Source: Paracoccaceae bacterium (GTDB lineage: Bacteria; Pseudomonadota; Alphaproteobacteria; Rhodobacterales; Rhodobacteraceae). From it: DNA of 13,363 bases. The notes beneath the pieces are model-generated. The model was not told the DNA's origin and ran no database searches. It was given only the letters and a program-made list of their open reading frames with translations. The position numbers and the translations under genes are program-made. Positions 1-6,418 of the stretch are shown in pieces. Each line of letters opens with the position of its first letter. Within the stretch, counting starts at the first letter, position 1. Location of the stretch: contig SKMI01000001.1 of NCBI GenBank assembly GCA_007121115.1, positions 1 to 13,363 on the forward strand. The letters run 5' to 3'.

Positions 1-6
1 GAGGGT

Positions 7-39
7 GGGCGGGGCGCTGAGGGGGCGCTTCCACCGCCC
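7..39. other. GC-rich hairpin in the guaB upstream region
   Basis: GGGCGG (7-12) can pair with CCGCCC (34-39), and inside it GCGC (14-17) with GCGC (25-28). There is no T-run after it on the plus strand. It could be the terminator of a gene lying off the left edge or a structure in the guaB leader. In DNA this rich in G and C such pairings arise easily, so the call is weak. I see no other gene in positions 1-133. Confidence 0.25.
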
Positions 40-121
40 GTCATCATGCCGCACGCATGGGGCAGGGGCTTTCCTTTCCCCATCCGCCGTGAAATAGGGA
101 AGCGCCAAACGATCCCGCCGC

Positions 122-127
122 AGGAGA
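122..127 (+). promoter_or_regulatory. Ribosome binding site of guaB
   Basis: AGGAGA lies six bases before the ATG at 134 and fixes that codon as the guaB start. Confidence 0.75.
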
Positions 128-133
128 CGCGCC

Positions 134-1582
134 ATGGAGATTCGCGAGGCCCTGACCTTTGACGATGTGCTGCTGGTCCCCGGCGCCTCGGACGTACTGC
201 CGTCCGAAGCCGATACCCGCACGCGGGTCACACAAAGCATCGCCCTGAACATCCCGCTCCTGTCCAGCGCCATGGACACGGTGACAGAATCCCGCATGGC
301 CATCGCCATGGCGCAAGCGGGCGGCATGGGCGTGATCCACCGCAATCTGGATCCTGACGCCCAGGCCGCCGAGGTCCGGCGCGTCAAGCGTTTCGAATCG
401 GGCATCGTCTACAGCCCTGTCACCCTGACCCCGGACCAGACCCTTGCCGATGCCCGCGCGCTGCAGGCCCGCTACAATGTGACCGGCTTTCCGGTGGTGG
501 ACGAACGCGGCCGGGTGCTGGGGATTGTGACCAACCGCGACATGCGCTTTGCCACCGATGACCGAACGCCCGTGCACGTGATGATGACCGGCGACAACCT
601 GGCCATCCTGCGCGAACCCGCCGACCGCGACGAGGCGCGCAGCCTGATGCAGGCGCGCCGGATCGAAAAGCTGCTGGTCACCGATTCCGAGGGGCGGCTG
701 ACGGGGCTGCTGACGCTGAAGGACATCGACAAGGCGGTGCTCAACCCCACGGCCTGCAAGGACGAGCTGGGCCGGTTGCGCGTCGCTGCCGCCACCACCG
801 TGGGCGACGCGGGCTTCGCCCGGTCCGAGGCGCTGATCGATGCGGGCTGCGACCTGATCGTCATCGACACCGCGCACGGCCATTCGGCGGGCGTGGCGCA
901 GGCGGTGGAGCGGATCAAGCTTCTGTCCAATGCCGTGCAGGTGGTGGCCGGAAATGTCGCCACCGCCGAGGCGACGCGCGCGCTGATCGACGCGGGCGCC
1001 GACGCGGTCAAGGTCGGCATCGGGCCGGGGTCGATCTGCACCACGCGGGTGGTGGCGGGCGTGGGCGTGCCGCAACTGACCGCGATCCTGGATTGCGCCG
1101 AGGCAGCGGGCGATGTGCCGGTGATTGCCGACGGGGGTATTCGCGCCTCGGGCGATTTTGCCAAGGCGATTGCGGCGGGGGCGTCCTGCGCCATGGTCGG
1201 CAGCGCCATGGCCGGGACCGACGAAAGCCCGGGCGAGGTGATCCTCTATCAGGGTCGCAGCTACAAGAGCTATCGCGGCATGGGGTCACTGGGCGCCATG
1301 GCGCGCGGCTCGGCGGACCGCTACTTCCAGAAGGATGCCGCCAGCGACAAGCTGGTGCCCGAAGGGATCGAGGGGCAGGTTCCCTACAAGGGCGGCGCGG
1401 GCACTGTGATCCACCAGCTTGTCGGCGGGCTGCGCGCGGCGATGGGCTATACCGGCAACCGCACCATCGCGCAGATGCGCGGCGGCTGTCGGCTGATCCG
1501 GATCAGCAATGCGGGGCTGCGCGAAAGCCATGTGCATGACGTGCAGATCACCCGCGAAAGCCCCAACTATCGCGTGGGCTGA
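134..1582 (+). CDS. guaB: Inosine-5'-monophosphate dehydrogenase
   Basis: This enzyme oxidises IMP to XMP with NAD+, the first committed step of GTP synthesis, in the cytoplasm, normally as a tetramer. The 482-residue length is typical of bacterial IMPDH. The N-terminus (LTFDDVLLVPG) is the family signature. Two CBS domains are inserted at about residues 93-205, where they usually bind adenine or guanine nucleotides as allosteric regulators. The catalytic loop GSICTTR carries the nucleophile Cys302, followed by the GVGVPQ segment. The phosphate-binding DGGIR lies near residue 333, and the active-site flap region (YRGMGSLGAM, then the GSADRYFQ segment) follows. The start is supported by AGGAGA six bases upstream. 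The gene appears to stand alone: the next gene is on the other strand. Nothing looks damaged. Identification is secure from the motifs. Confidence 0.97.
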   Translation: MEIREALTFDDVLLVPGASDVLPSEADTRTRVTQSIALNIPLLSSAMDTVTESRMAIAMAQAGGMGVIHRNLDPDAQAAEVRRVKRFESGIVYSPVTLTPDQTLADARALQARYNVTGFPVVDERGRVLGIVTNRDMRFATDDRTPVHVMMTGDNLAILREPADRDEARSLMQARRIEKLLVTDSEGRLTGLLTLKDIDKAVLNPTACKDELGRLRVAAATTVGDAGFARSEALIDAGCDLIVIDTAHGHSAGVAQAVERIKLLSNAVQVVAGNVATAEATRALIDAGADAVKVGIGPGSICTTRVVAGVGVPQLTAILDCAEAAGDVPVIADGGIRASGDFAKAIAAGASCAMVGSAMAGTDESPGEVILYQGRSYKSYRGMGSLGAMARGSADRYFQKDAASDKLVPEGIEGQVPYKGGAGTVIHQLVGGLRAAMGYTGNRTIAQMRGGCRLIRISNAGLRESHVHDVQITRESPNYRVG

Positions 1583-1592
1583 CAGGGCGGGG

Positions 1593-1606
1593 CGCCTGCC
1601 CAGGCG
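1593..1606 (+). terminator. Possible guaB terminator hairpin
   Basis: CGCCT (1593-1597) pairs with AGGCG (1602-1606) around a four-base loop, 10 bases after the guaB stop. No T-run follows, so if it ends transcription it does so without the classical intrinsic signal. The rest of 1583-1736 holds no gene that I can support. Confidence 0.3.
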
Positions 1607-1736
1607 GGGCGCGGCAACCTCACCGAGCCGTATACCCCTCCGTCATGCTCAGGTGGAGCAGTGCGCCCGTCCCGGATGAATGGGCGCGATGGACGGCCAC
1701 CACACACGGTGTGCGGTTGCCCGGCAGGCGGGTGCA

Positions 1737-2030
1737 TCATGGCCGTGACTGCGCCGCCTCCGCACCCGTGGTCAGCAGCAGCGTGAGTTGCGCGGGGGCG
1801 ATCGGCTGAACGAACTCCACCCCGATGTCTGTGCCCCGGGTCCAGCGTGTCCAGCCCCGAATCTCGATCCCGCCACAGAGCAGGATCAGCGGCGCATCCG
1901 GCCGCAGGTGATCCGGGCCGCGTATCCGGGCGCCCGAACGGCTGATGTCCTGCAACCGTGCCGAGAAGAGACCGCCCTGATGCAAGACGCGGATTGCAAG
2001 CGCGCAAGGCTGGCGGATGGTGCTGCGCAC
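1737..2030 (-). CDS. PilZ-domain cyclic-di-GMP binding protein
   Basis: A 97-residue protein made almost entirely of one PilZ domain. PilZ domains bind cyclic-di-GMP through an RxxxR motif and a (D/N)xSxxG motif. Both are present: Arg2-x3-Arg6 at the very N-terminus, and Asp28-Ile-Ser30-Arg-Ser-Gly33. A later GVEF segment near residue 70 fits the strand that closes the PilZ barrel. The start is GTG; AAGGGG about six bases upstream supports it, and no in-frame ATG lies upstream. Because the RxxxR motif begins at residue 2, a later start would destroy the binding site. No output domain, signal peptide or membrane segment is present, so it would act through a partner (inference). It lies 134 bp downstream of fpr on the same strand, separated by two hairpins, so separate transcription is likely. 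Family call fairly sure; target unknown. Confidence 0.8.
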   Translation of the reverse strand: MRSTIRQPCALAIRVLHQGGLFSARLQDISRSGARIRGPDHLRPDAPLILLCGGIEIRGWTRWTRGTDIGVEFVQPIAPAQLTLLLTTGAEAAQSRP

Positions 2031-2097
2031 GGCAGGCCCCTTGGACTTCGGGAGACGATGGCGGGATGTTGCTGCAACGAGGTTGCAGAAAGGTGAA

Positions 2098-2112
2098 CGC
2101 GGGATTCCCGCG
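2098..2112 (-). terminator. Terminator-like hairpin downstream of fpr
   Basis: CGCGGG (2098-2103) and CCCGCG (2107-2112) form a perfect six-base-pair stem with loop ATT. Read on the minus strand, the stem is followed by a pyrimidine-rich stretch (TTCACCTTTCT), which resembles a weak intrinsic terminator for fpr, lying before the PilZ gene. Confidence 0.45.
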
Positions 2113-2134
2113 CGGGGTCACTCAGGCGATTGCG

Positions 2135-2159
2135 GACCCGGCGCCGTAAGACCCGGGTC
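2135..2159 (-). terminator. Second hairpin just after the fpr stop
   Basis: GACCCGG (2135-2141) and CCGGGTC (2153-2159) form a perfect seven-base-pair stem with an 11-base loop, starting five bases after the fpr stop codon on the minus strand. There is no T-run. It may stabilise the fpr mRNA end or act together with the hairpin at 2098-2112. Confidence 0.4.
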
Positions 2160-2164
2160 AATGG

Positions 2165-2971
2165 TCAGCCGACGAAGGCCTTTTCCACCACGTATTCCGC
2201 AGGCTCGCTGTTGGCGCCTTCGCGCAGCCCGGCCTCTTCCAGGATCGCCTTCATGTCGGTGTTGAAATCGAGCGAGCCGCAGACCATGCCCCGGTCCGCG
2301 ACCGGGTCCAACGGCGGAACCCCGAGATCGGCAAAGACCTTGCCCGAGGTCAGGTTGTCGGTGATCCGCCCCCCGCGCGCGCTCTCTTCCTGGGTGGTGG
2401 TGGGATAGTAGAGCAGCTTGTCGCCCACGAATTCGCCGATCAGCGGGTCTTCGGGCAGGCTTTCGACAAGCTGGCGGCCATATTCCAGTTCGGCCTTCTG
2501 GCGGCAGGTGTGCATCAGGATCACCTGCTCGAATTTCTCGTAGGTCTCGGGGTCGCGCAACAGGCTGGCGAAGGGGGCCACCCCGGTGCCGGTGGCGAAA
2601 AGCCACAGCCGCTTGCCCGGCAGCAGCGCGTCCAGCACCAGCGTGCCCACCGGCTTGGGGCGCAGGATGATTTCATCGCCCGGCTGGATATGCTGCAACT
2701 TCGAGGTCAGCGGGCCGTCGGGCACCTTGATCGAGTAGAATTCCAGTTCCTCGTCCCAGGACGGCGAGGCGATGGAATAGGCGCGCAGCAGCGGCTTGCC
2801 GTTGTCGCCCAAGAGCCCGATCATCACGAACTCGCCGGACCGGAACCGCAGGGAGCGCGGGCGGGTGCAGCGGAAGGAAAACAGCCGGTCGGTCCAGTGC
2901 GTCACTTCGGTGACGGTCTGCGCGTCGGGCAGGGCCTTGGCGGCGGGGGTGATCTTCTGAAGGTCGGTCAT
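2165..2971 (-). CDS. fpr: Ferredoxin/flavodoxin-NADP(+) reductase
   Basis: A 268-residue FAD flavoprotein that moves electrons between NADPH and ferredoxin or flavodoxin in the cytoplasm; in related bacteria it serves redox balance and oxidative-stress defence. The N-terminal half is the FAD-binding barrel with the RAYS motif (residues 63-66, contacting the flavin). The C-terminal half is the NADP-binding domain with GTGVAPF (127-133) and the VCGS segment near residue 222. The protein ends in AFVG, the end type of the Rhodobacter capsulatus/Azotobacter class, where the C-terminal residues cover the flavin. The frame is open 53 codons further upstream (to 3130), but those residues are basic and unlike the family; the ATG at 2971, beginning MTDLQK, gives the normal length and is chosen. 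No strong ribosome binding site is visible. It is transcribed divergently from the Lrp-family regulator 341 bp away, which may control it (inference). Confidence 0.93.
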   Translation of the reverse strand: MTDLQKITPAAKALPDAQTVTEVTHWTDRLFSFRCTRPRSLRFRSGEFVMIGLLGDNGKPLLRAYSIASPSWDEELEFYSIKVPDGPLTSKLQHIQPGDEIILRPKPVGTLVLDALLPGKRLWLFATGTGVAPFASLLRDPETYEKFEQVILMHTCRQKAELEYGRQLVESLPEDPLIGEFVGDKLLYYPTTTQEESARGGRITDNLTSGKVFADLGVPPLDPVADRGMVCGSLDFNTDMKAILEEAGLREGANSEPAEYVVEKAFVG

Positions 2972-3203
2972 GCAGTCTGGCCTGTTTTCGATGGGTGGTC
3001 CGTTCCGGCGCGGTCGCTCCGTTGCATCGCCCCGTCGCCGCTTCGCCGCGTCATTTGTGCCCTGAACCGCGTGGTCGCGCAATTGCGGCGCTTCAGCGCG
3101 CACCCTTGTCACGGAGGGCGGTTGGCACAATGACCTGGATCAAGGCCTGTCCGGGGCGAAATACGCTTCTCGCTGCATGATGGCAAGCGGTTGGCGCCGC
3201 TGG

Positions 3204-3258
3204 GCGGGAAGGTATTCCGCAGGATGGATTGCAGGTTGCCATTTGCGGGAAATATTCC
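3204..3258. promoter_or_regulatory. Tandem GGAA-N(3-4)-TTCC elements, candidate Lrp/AsnC operator
   Basis: Two near-identical elements lie 41 bp apart: GCGGGAA-GG-TATTCC (3204-3218) and GCGGGAA-A-TATTCC (3245-3258). Each contains a palindrome, GGAA-N4-TTCC (3207-3218) and GGAA-N3-TTCC (3248-3258), and each is followed closely by AGGA. The centres are about 40.5 bp apart, near four turns of the helix, placing both on the same face. Lrp/AsnC proteins typically bind several such phased inverted repeats with an AT-rich centre and often regulate their own gene. The second element ends 54 bp before the ATG of the regulator. That these are its operators is inference. Confidence 0.5.
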
Positions 3259-3299
3259 TAAAGGAGGCTGCGGACTGCTAGGCGAACGCCAGACGGGAC

Positions 3300-3306
3300 G
3301 GAGAGG
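3300..3306 (+). promoter_or_regulatory. Ribosome binding site of the Lrp-family gene
   Basis: GGAGAGG ends six bases before the ATG at 3313 and supports this start. Confidence 0.7.
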
Positions 3307-3312
3307 TGCGCC

Positions 3313-3789
3313 ATGTCGATCAAGCTCGATGATCTGGATCGCCGGATCCTCGCCACGTTGCAGGAGGACGCAAGCCAGTCGCTCGACGAGATTGCGCGCC
3401 AGGTCGGGTCCAGCAAGACGCCCGTGTGGAACCGGATTCGCAAGATGCGCGAGGGCGGCGTGATCCAGCGCCAGACCGTTCTGCTGGAGGCCGAGGCGCT
3501 GGGGCTGGAGGCGTGTTTCTTCGTCCTGATCCGCACCTCCGCGCACGAGGCCGACTGGCAGGCGCGCTTCCTGCGCGCGGTCCGCGCCCGGCCCGAGGTG
3601 CTGGAGGCGCACCGGCTGGCGGGCGATATCGACTACATCCTCAAAGTGCGGGTGCGCAATGCGCGGGCCTATGACACATTCTATCAGGCGCTGATCGCCG
3701 AGGTCCGAATCTTCAACGTGACCGCGCTCCTGTCGATGGAAGAGATCAAGTTCACCACCGCCTTGCCGCTGGACCCGGCGCGGGATTGA
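3313..3789 (+). CDS. Lrp/AsnC-family transcriptional regulator
   Basis: A 158-residue DNA-binding regulator of normal family length. The N-terminal winged helix-turn-helix spans about residues 4-57 (LDDLDRRIL opening, then the helix-turn-helix around SLDEIARQVGSSKTPVWNRI). The C-terminal RAM domain, about 70-150, carries the expected GDIDYILKVRV strand; in this family RAM domains assemble octamers and bind amino acids or other small effectors. The start is supported by GGAGAGG. It is divergent from fpr, with a duplicated inverted repeat just upstream, which suggests autoregulation and possibly control of fpr. The effector cannot be read from the sequence; it might be an amino acid, as is usual for the family. 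Only 12 bp separate its stop from the convergent DUF2834-like gene. Family assignment is secure, specific role unknown. Confidence 0.93.
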   Translation: MSIKLDDLDRRILATLQEDASQSLDEIARQVGSSKTPVWNRIRKMREGGVIQRQTVLLEAEALGLEACFFVLIRTSAHEADWQARFLRAVRARPEVLEAHRLAGDIDYILKVRVRNARAYDTFYQALIAEVRIFNVTALLSMEEIKFTTALPLDPARD

Positions 3790-3801
3790 ACGGCGGGCGG
3801 C

Positions 3802-4140
3802 TCAGGTGGTGGCGGGTGCGCCCGCGGAAGTGGCGCCGCTGCGCAGGAAGAGGTAGAGCGGCAACCCGCAGCTGACCCCGATGCAATAGGTGGCCGGGAT
3901 CGCCAGCAGGCCCCACCAGTTGCGGGTGCGGATGCTTTCGACCAGCACCCAGACCGTGAGCGTGACCGCCGCCACGGTCAGGTCCCAGACCAGCCCCGAT
4001 GTGGCCGCATTGGCGTGCCAGGCGTCCACCATGGCCATGATCGACCATTCGTTCTGCATGAACCATGTGATGAACCAGTACATCGGATGAATGGTGCCCC
4101 AGATCGCGAGGGCCAGCCAGAAAAGGCGCAGCGGGGTCAT
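3802..4140 (-). CDS. Small DUF2834-like integral membrane protein
   Basis: A 112-residue hydrophobic protein with three likely membrane segments at about residues 5-26, 50-70 and 76-100, the last ending in GLPLYLFLRS. The pattern of an early GTIHPMY motif, a WDL segment opening the second helix, and a final GLPLYLFLR matches my recollection of the DUF2834 family, whose function is unknown. The start at ATG 4140 is supported by AGGGAGA seven bases upstream. It converges on the Lrp-family gene with a 12-bp gap, so the two messages overlap at their ends. It sits in the inner membrane; no catalytic or binding residues stand out. That this is a real gene is likely; the family name is moderately sure. 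Confidence 0.78.
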   Translation of the reverse strand: MTPLRLFWLALAIWGTIHPMYWFITWFMQNEWSIMAMVDAWHANAATSGLVWDLTVAAVTLTVWVLVESIRTRNWWGLLAIPATYCIGVSCGLPLYLFLRSGATSAGAPATT

Positions 4141-4540
4141 GGTCTGTCTCCCTGTGTTTGGTTCGGGGGAGATAGGTCACGCGCGGTGCAGGGTCCATGA
4201 CGCAGTGCAGGGCAGGGGCGCTCCCGCCCGTCTTCCGTCCGCTGACGCGTCCGTCATCCCGTTGGGCCAGGCGCGCGCCTTGCGGCGCGCGCGGGCGGGT
4301 AGGGATCATGCCGGTGCATGGGGCACTGGCCTGTTCGGGCAATGGGAGCAGCAGGCGCGGGCCTGCGGTTCGGTGCGTGGCAGTTGTCCCGGTCCGGTTG
4401 ACCCGCGAGCTTGCGGAAACGCGTGTTCCTCACAGGGTTACTGCGGATGGTGTTATCGATACGCTTCGAACCGTTCAGCCGGGCACGGTTTACCTCGACA
4501 AATAGGTTAATTTCATGCAGCGTATTCGCCCGAGACGAGA
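4141..4540. other. 400-bp intergenic region with no supported gene
   Basis: Divergent spacer between the DUF2834-like gene (minus) and the response regulator (plus). It carries the ribosome binding site of the former (AGGGAGA near 4148-4154), a strong GC hairpin (4271-4292, listed separately), and a less GC-rich stretch from about 4430 to 4540 before the response regulator where a promoter is expected. I cannot place -35 and -10 boxes with confidence. Open frames here (for example 4197-4505) lack a ribosome binding site and recognisable composition. Confidence 0.55.
4271..4292. repeat. Perfect 9-bp GC stem-loop
   Basis: GCGCGCGCC (4271-4279) and GGCGCGCGC (4284-4292) form a perfect nine-base-pair stem with the loop TTGC. 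No T-run follows on either strand. It lies 131 bp upstream of the DUF2834-like start and about 250 bp upstream of the response regulator. It could be a structured leader, a protein site, or chance in GC-rich DNA. Confidence 0.5.
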
Positions 4541-5284
4541 ATGCTTCTCATGGGATCAGAGGGCGGATCGGTGGCGCGAGAGTGTGATGTAATCGTCGTC
4601 GACGATGACCATGATATCCTGCGTCTTGTCGGCCGGGCGCTTTCGGGCGAAGGTTTCGGGGTTCGCCTGACCTCATCGCTCGAGGAATGCCGCGATGCGA
4701 TGAAGACGTTTGACGCGTCCCTCTTTGTCATCGACGTGAAACTCCCGGATGGCAGCGGTTTGACGCTGCTGCAAGAGATCAGGGCGCGTAGCAATGCAGG
4801 GATACTCATGCTCTCGGGGCGTGCTGAAGAGATTGATCAGGTTCTCGGGCTGGAGATGGGGGCGGATGACTACCTCGCAAAGCCAGTGCGCCCGCGCGAA
4901 CTCGTCGCAAGACTGCGCGCGCTCGAAAGGCGTCTTTTCCCCGCGCCGGTTGAATCGCCTGAGACGACAACCGGCCCCACGCCGGATTTTGTCATTGCCG
5001 GATACGGTCTGTTCCTGAGCGCGCGCAGGCTTGTGAGTCCCTCGGGTCGCGATGTTGCGCTCACGGCAGCCGAGTTCGATGTGCTTGCCGCTCTGGTTGA
5101 GTTCAAGGGAAAGGTTGCGAGCCGGGATCAGATCATCGAGGCGGTCCGCCGCCGCAACTGGTCCGGGAATGAGCGCGCCATCGACGGGATCATCAGCCGC
5201 CTGCGCCGAAAGCTGCCCCCGCAGGGCGCGCGGCAGCATTTCATAAGGACCGTGCATGGTGTCGGTTACATGATCACGTCCTGA
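4541..5284 (+). CDS. OmpR/PhoB-family response regulator
   Basis: A 247-residue two-component regulator. The N-terminal receiver (about residues 15-130) has the acidic VVDDD cluster at 19-23, the phosphoacceptor Asp65 (VIDVKLPDGSG), Ser92 in the switch position, and Lys114 in LAKP. The C-terminal winged helix (about 150-245) has the ALTAAEFDVLAAL opening, the RAIDGIISRLRRKL recognition helix and the terminal FIRTVHGVGYMI hairpin typical of OmpR-type DNA-binding domains. All phosphorylation residues are intact. The start is uncertain: ATG 4541, ATG 4550 and GTG 4571 are in frame, and AGAGGG seven bases before 4571 is the best-looking ribosome site; the receiver begins after all three. No histidine kinase is adjacent; the nearest is the hybrid kinase two genes downstream. 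The peroxiredoxin follows 115 bp later on the same strand and is a plausible target. Confidence 0.93.
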   Translation: MLLMGSEGGSVARECDVIVVDDDHDILRLVGRALSGEGFGVRLTSSLEECRDAMKTFDASLFVIDVKLPDGSGLTLLQEIRARSNAGILMLSGRAEEIDQVLGLEMGADDYLAKPVRPRELVARLRALERRLFPAPVESPETTTGPTPDFVIAGYGLFLSARRLVSPSGRDVALTAAEFDVLAALVEFKGKVASRDQIIEAVRRRNWSGNERAIDGIISRLRRKLPPQGARQHFIRTVHGVGYMITS

Positions 5285-5314
5285 GTTGTGGCATCGGGGC
5301 CATACTACCCATGA

Positions 5315-5335
5315 TTGCATAAAATTTTAAAAATT
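5315..5335. promoter_or_regulatory. AT-rich island before the peroxiredoxin gene
   Basis: Twenty-one bases that are almost entirely A and T, including the palindrome AAAATTTT (5321-5328), lie in the 115-bp gap between the response regulator and the peroxiredoxin. Such a stretch is rare in this GC-rich window and suggests a promoter, an upstream activating element or a site for a DNA-bending protein. I cannot assign consensus hexamers to it. Confidence 0.35.
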
Positions 5336-5388
5336 CGCCCTGATGTTGCCGCCAGGGTTGTGGACAACGATCCTCAAGAACCAAGCAC

Positions 5389-5395
5389 AGGAGGG
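5389..5395 (+). promoter_or_regulatory. Ribosome binding site of the peroxiredoxin
   Basis: AGGAGGG, the strongest Shine-Dalgarno match in the window, ends four bases before the ATG at 5400 and decides this start over the upstream in-frame ATG at 5343. Confidence 0.85.
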
Positions 5396-5399
5396 CATC

Positions 5400-6323
5400 A
5401 TGTCCGTCAGCATCTTCCGTTATGGACGCAGGCTCGGCACCTCGATCAAGCTGCCGGTGAGTTATCGCGAGAAGGGCTCCTGGCAACCGCAGGTTAACGA
5501 CCACTTCCCTGATTTCACTGCCGTGACCACCCGCGGCTCGTTGAGCCTGCACGACTGGGCGCGCGGCAACTGGGTTTACCTTATGTCGCACCCGGCAGCC
5601 TTCACGCCGGTATGCAGCACCGAGCTGGGTGAGCTGGCAAAGCGCGCGGGAGAGTTCGAAGAGCGCAATGTGAGGATCATCGCGCTGACGCGTGATACGG
5701 TCGACCAGATCGGCGCCTGGACCCGCCAGATCGAGGCGATCTATGATGCCCGCGTCAGCTTTCCGCATATCGCGGACCCCGAGGGCGTGATTTCCCGTGC
5801 CTGCGGGCTGATCTCGCGCGAGGCGGGATCGGACGGGAAGATGTGCGCGCGCCGCACCTATCTGCTCGACCCCAAGGGGGTGATTCGCGCGATCTTCGAC
5901 TACCCGATGGCTGTCGGGCGTTCCGTGGATGAAGCCCTGCGCACCATCGACGCGCTTCAGATCGCCAGCAACTTCGGCGCCTTCACTCCCGGAGACTGGA
6001 AACTGGGCGAGCCGTTGCTGGTGGCGGACAAGGAGTCGGAGCGCGGGATCAAGCGTTTCATAGGACGTCAGATCCGCGTGCTGGCGCCGTATCTGAAGCT
6101 TGTCGACCTGTGCAAGCGGACCGATGAGGACACGCGCAGGTCGGCGCCGGAGGCCAGGGGGTCGACAAGCTCGGCCCGCTCGGTCGAACGCAAATCGGTC
6201 ATGGCGCGGCTGGTGACACCGCCCAGGGGCGCTGACGACGACAGTGCGCACCAGCACCTGTTCGAGGAACGTGACGACGGCGGCGCGGCGTCCCCGCATC
6301 TCAGGGCCTTGCGCCATCACTGA
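5400..6323 (+). CDS. 1-Cys peroxiredoxin (Prx6-like) with C-terminal tail
   Basis: A 307-residue thiol peroxidase that would reduce hydrogen peroxide and organic hydroperoxides in the cytoplasm. The active site is SHPAAFTPVCSTEL, with Thr69, Pro70 and peroxidatic Cys72 in the family PxxxT/SxxC motif and Arg152 as the likely catalytic arginine. The order of elements, including the DPKGVIRAIFDYP strand and the PGDWKLGEPLL segment, is that of the Prx6 subfamily, which usually works with one catalytic cysteine. Recognisable family sequence ends near residue 235 (APYLKLV). The remaining 72 residues are rich in Arg, Ser, Asp and Ala, look disordered and have no counterpart that I know in Prx6 proteins of about 215-235 residues; Cys238 opens this tail. 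The tail might be a real extension or the result of a frameshift. The start is fixed by AGGAGGG; the frame also has an upstream ATG at 5343 without such a site. It lies between a response regulator and a receiver-EAL gene. Confidence 0.9.
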   Translation: MSVSIFRYGRRLGTSIKLPVSYREKGSWQPQVNDHFPDFTAVTTRGSLSLHDWARGNWVYLMSHPAAFTPVCSTELGELAKRAGEFEERNVRIIALTRDTVDQIGAWTRQIEAIYDARVSFPHIADPEGVISRACGLISREAGSDGKMCARRTYLLDPKGVIRAIFDYPMAVGRSVDEALRTIDALQIASNFGAFTPGDWKLGEPLLVADKESERGIKRFIGRQIRVLAPYLKLVDLCKRTDEDTRRSAPEARGSTSSARSVERKSVMARLVTPPRGADDDSAHQHLFEERDDGGAASPHLRALRHH

Positions 6324-6407
6324 AACCCCCATCCCGGCGGCGAGGTTGCCGCAGGATACCATGCGTTGCTTCGTGGGAAGCGGCACGCCAAGGGTTTGCG
6401 TGTGTGT

Positions 6408-6414
6408 AGGAGAG
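6408..6414 (+). promoter_or_regulatory. Ribosome binding site of the receiver-EAL gene
   Basis: AGGAGAG lies four bases before the ATG at 6419 and supports this start. Confidence 0.75.
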
Positions 6415-6418
6415 TGAC

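Larger units (their letters stand above)
2972..3312. promoter_or_regulatory. Divergent intergenic region between fpr and the Lrp-family gene
   Basis: This 341-bp region must hold the promoters of both divergent genes. No convincing gene is present: the open frames here are out-of-phase extensions without a plausible product or ribosome binding site. Promoter hexamers cannot be placed with confidence. The visible structure is the duplicated palindrome listed separately (3204-3258), close to the regulator gene. Confidence 0.6.

Noticed and set aside
44..1075. 343-codon minus-strand open frame over guaB
   Set aside because: Antisense to an unambiguous IMP dehydrogenase; rich in His, Arg and Gly as expected of a shadow frame.
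1704..1714. CACAC-G-GTGTG palindrome between guaB and the PilZ gene
   Set aside because: The loop is too short for a good hairpin and nothing links it to a regulator; 11 bases of symmetry alone is weak.
3122..3127. TGGCAC resembling the -24 part of a sigma-54 promoter
   Set aside because: The matching TTGC element at the right distance is absent.
2972..3130. 53-codon N-terminal extension of fpr
   Set aside because: The extra residues are basic and unlike the family, and the family length fits the ATG at 2971.
4197..4505. 102-codon plus-strand open frame in the spacer before the response regulator
   Set aside because: No ribosome binding site, no recognisable domain, and it overlaps the strong hairpin; kept as non-coding.
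5274..6386. 370-codon minus-strand open frame opposite the peroxiredoxin
   Set aside because: The plus strand has the clear peroxiredoxin active site and a strong ribosome binding site. A short stretch opposite the tail looks protein-like but is not enough to support a gene.
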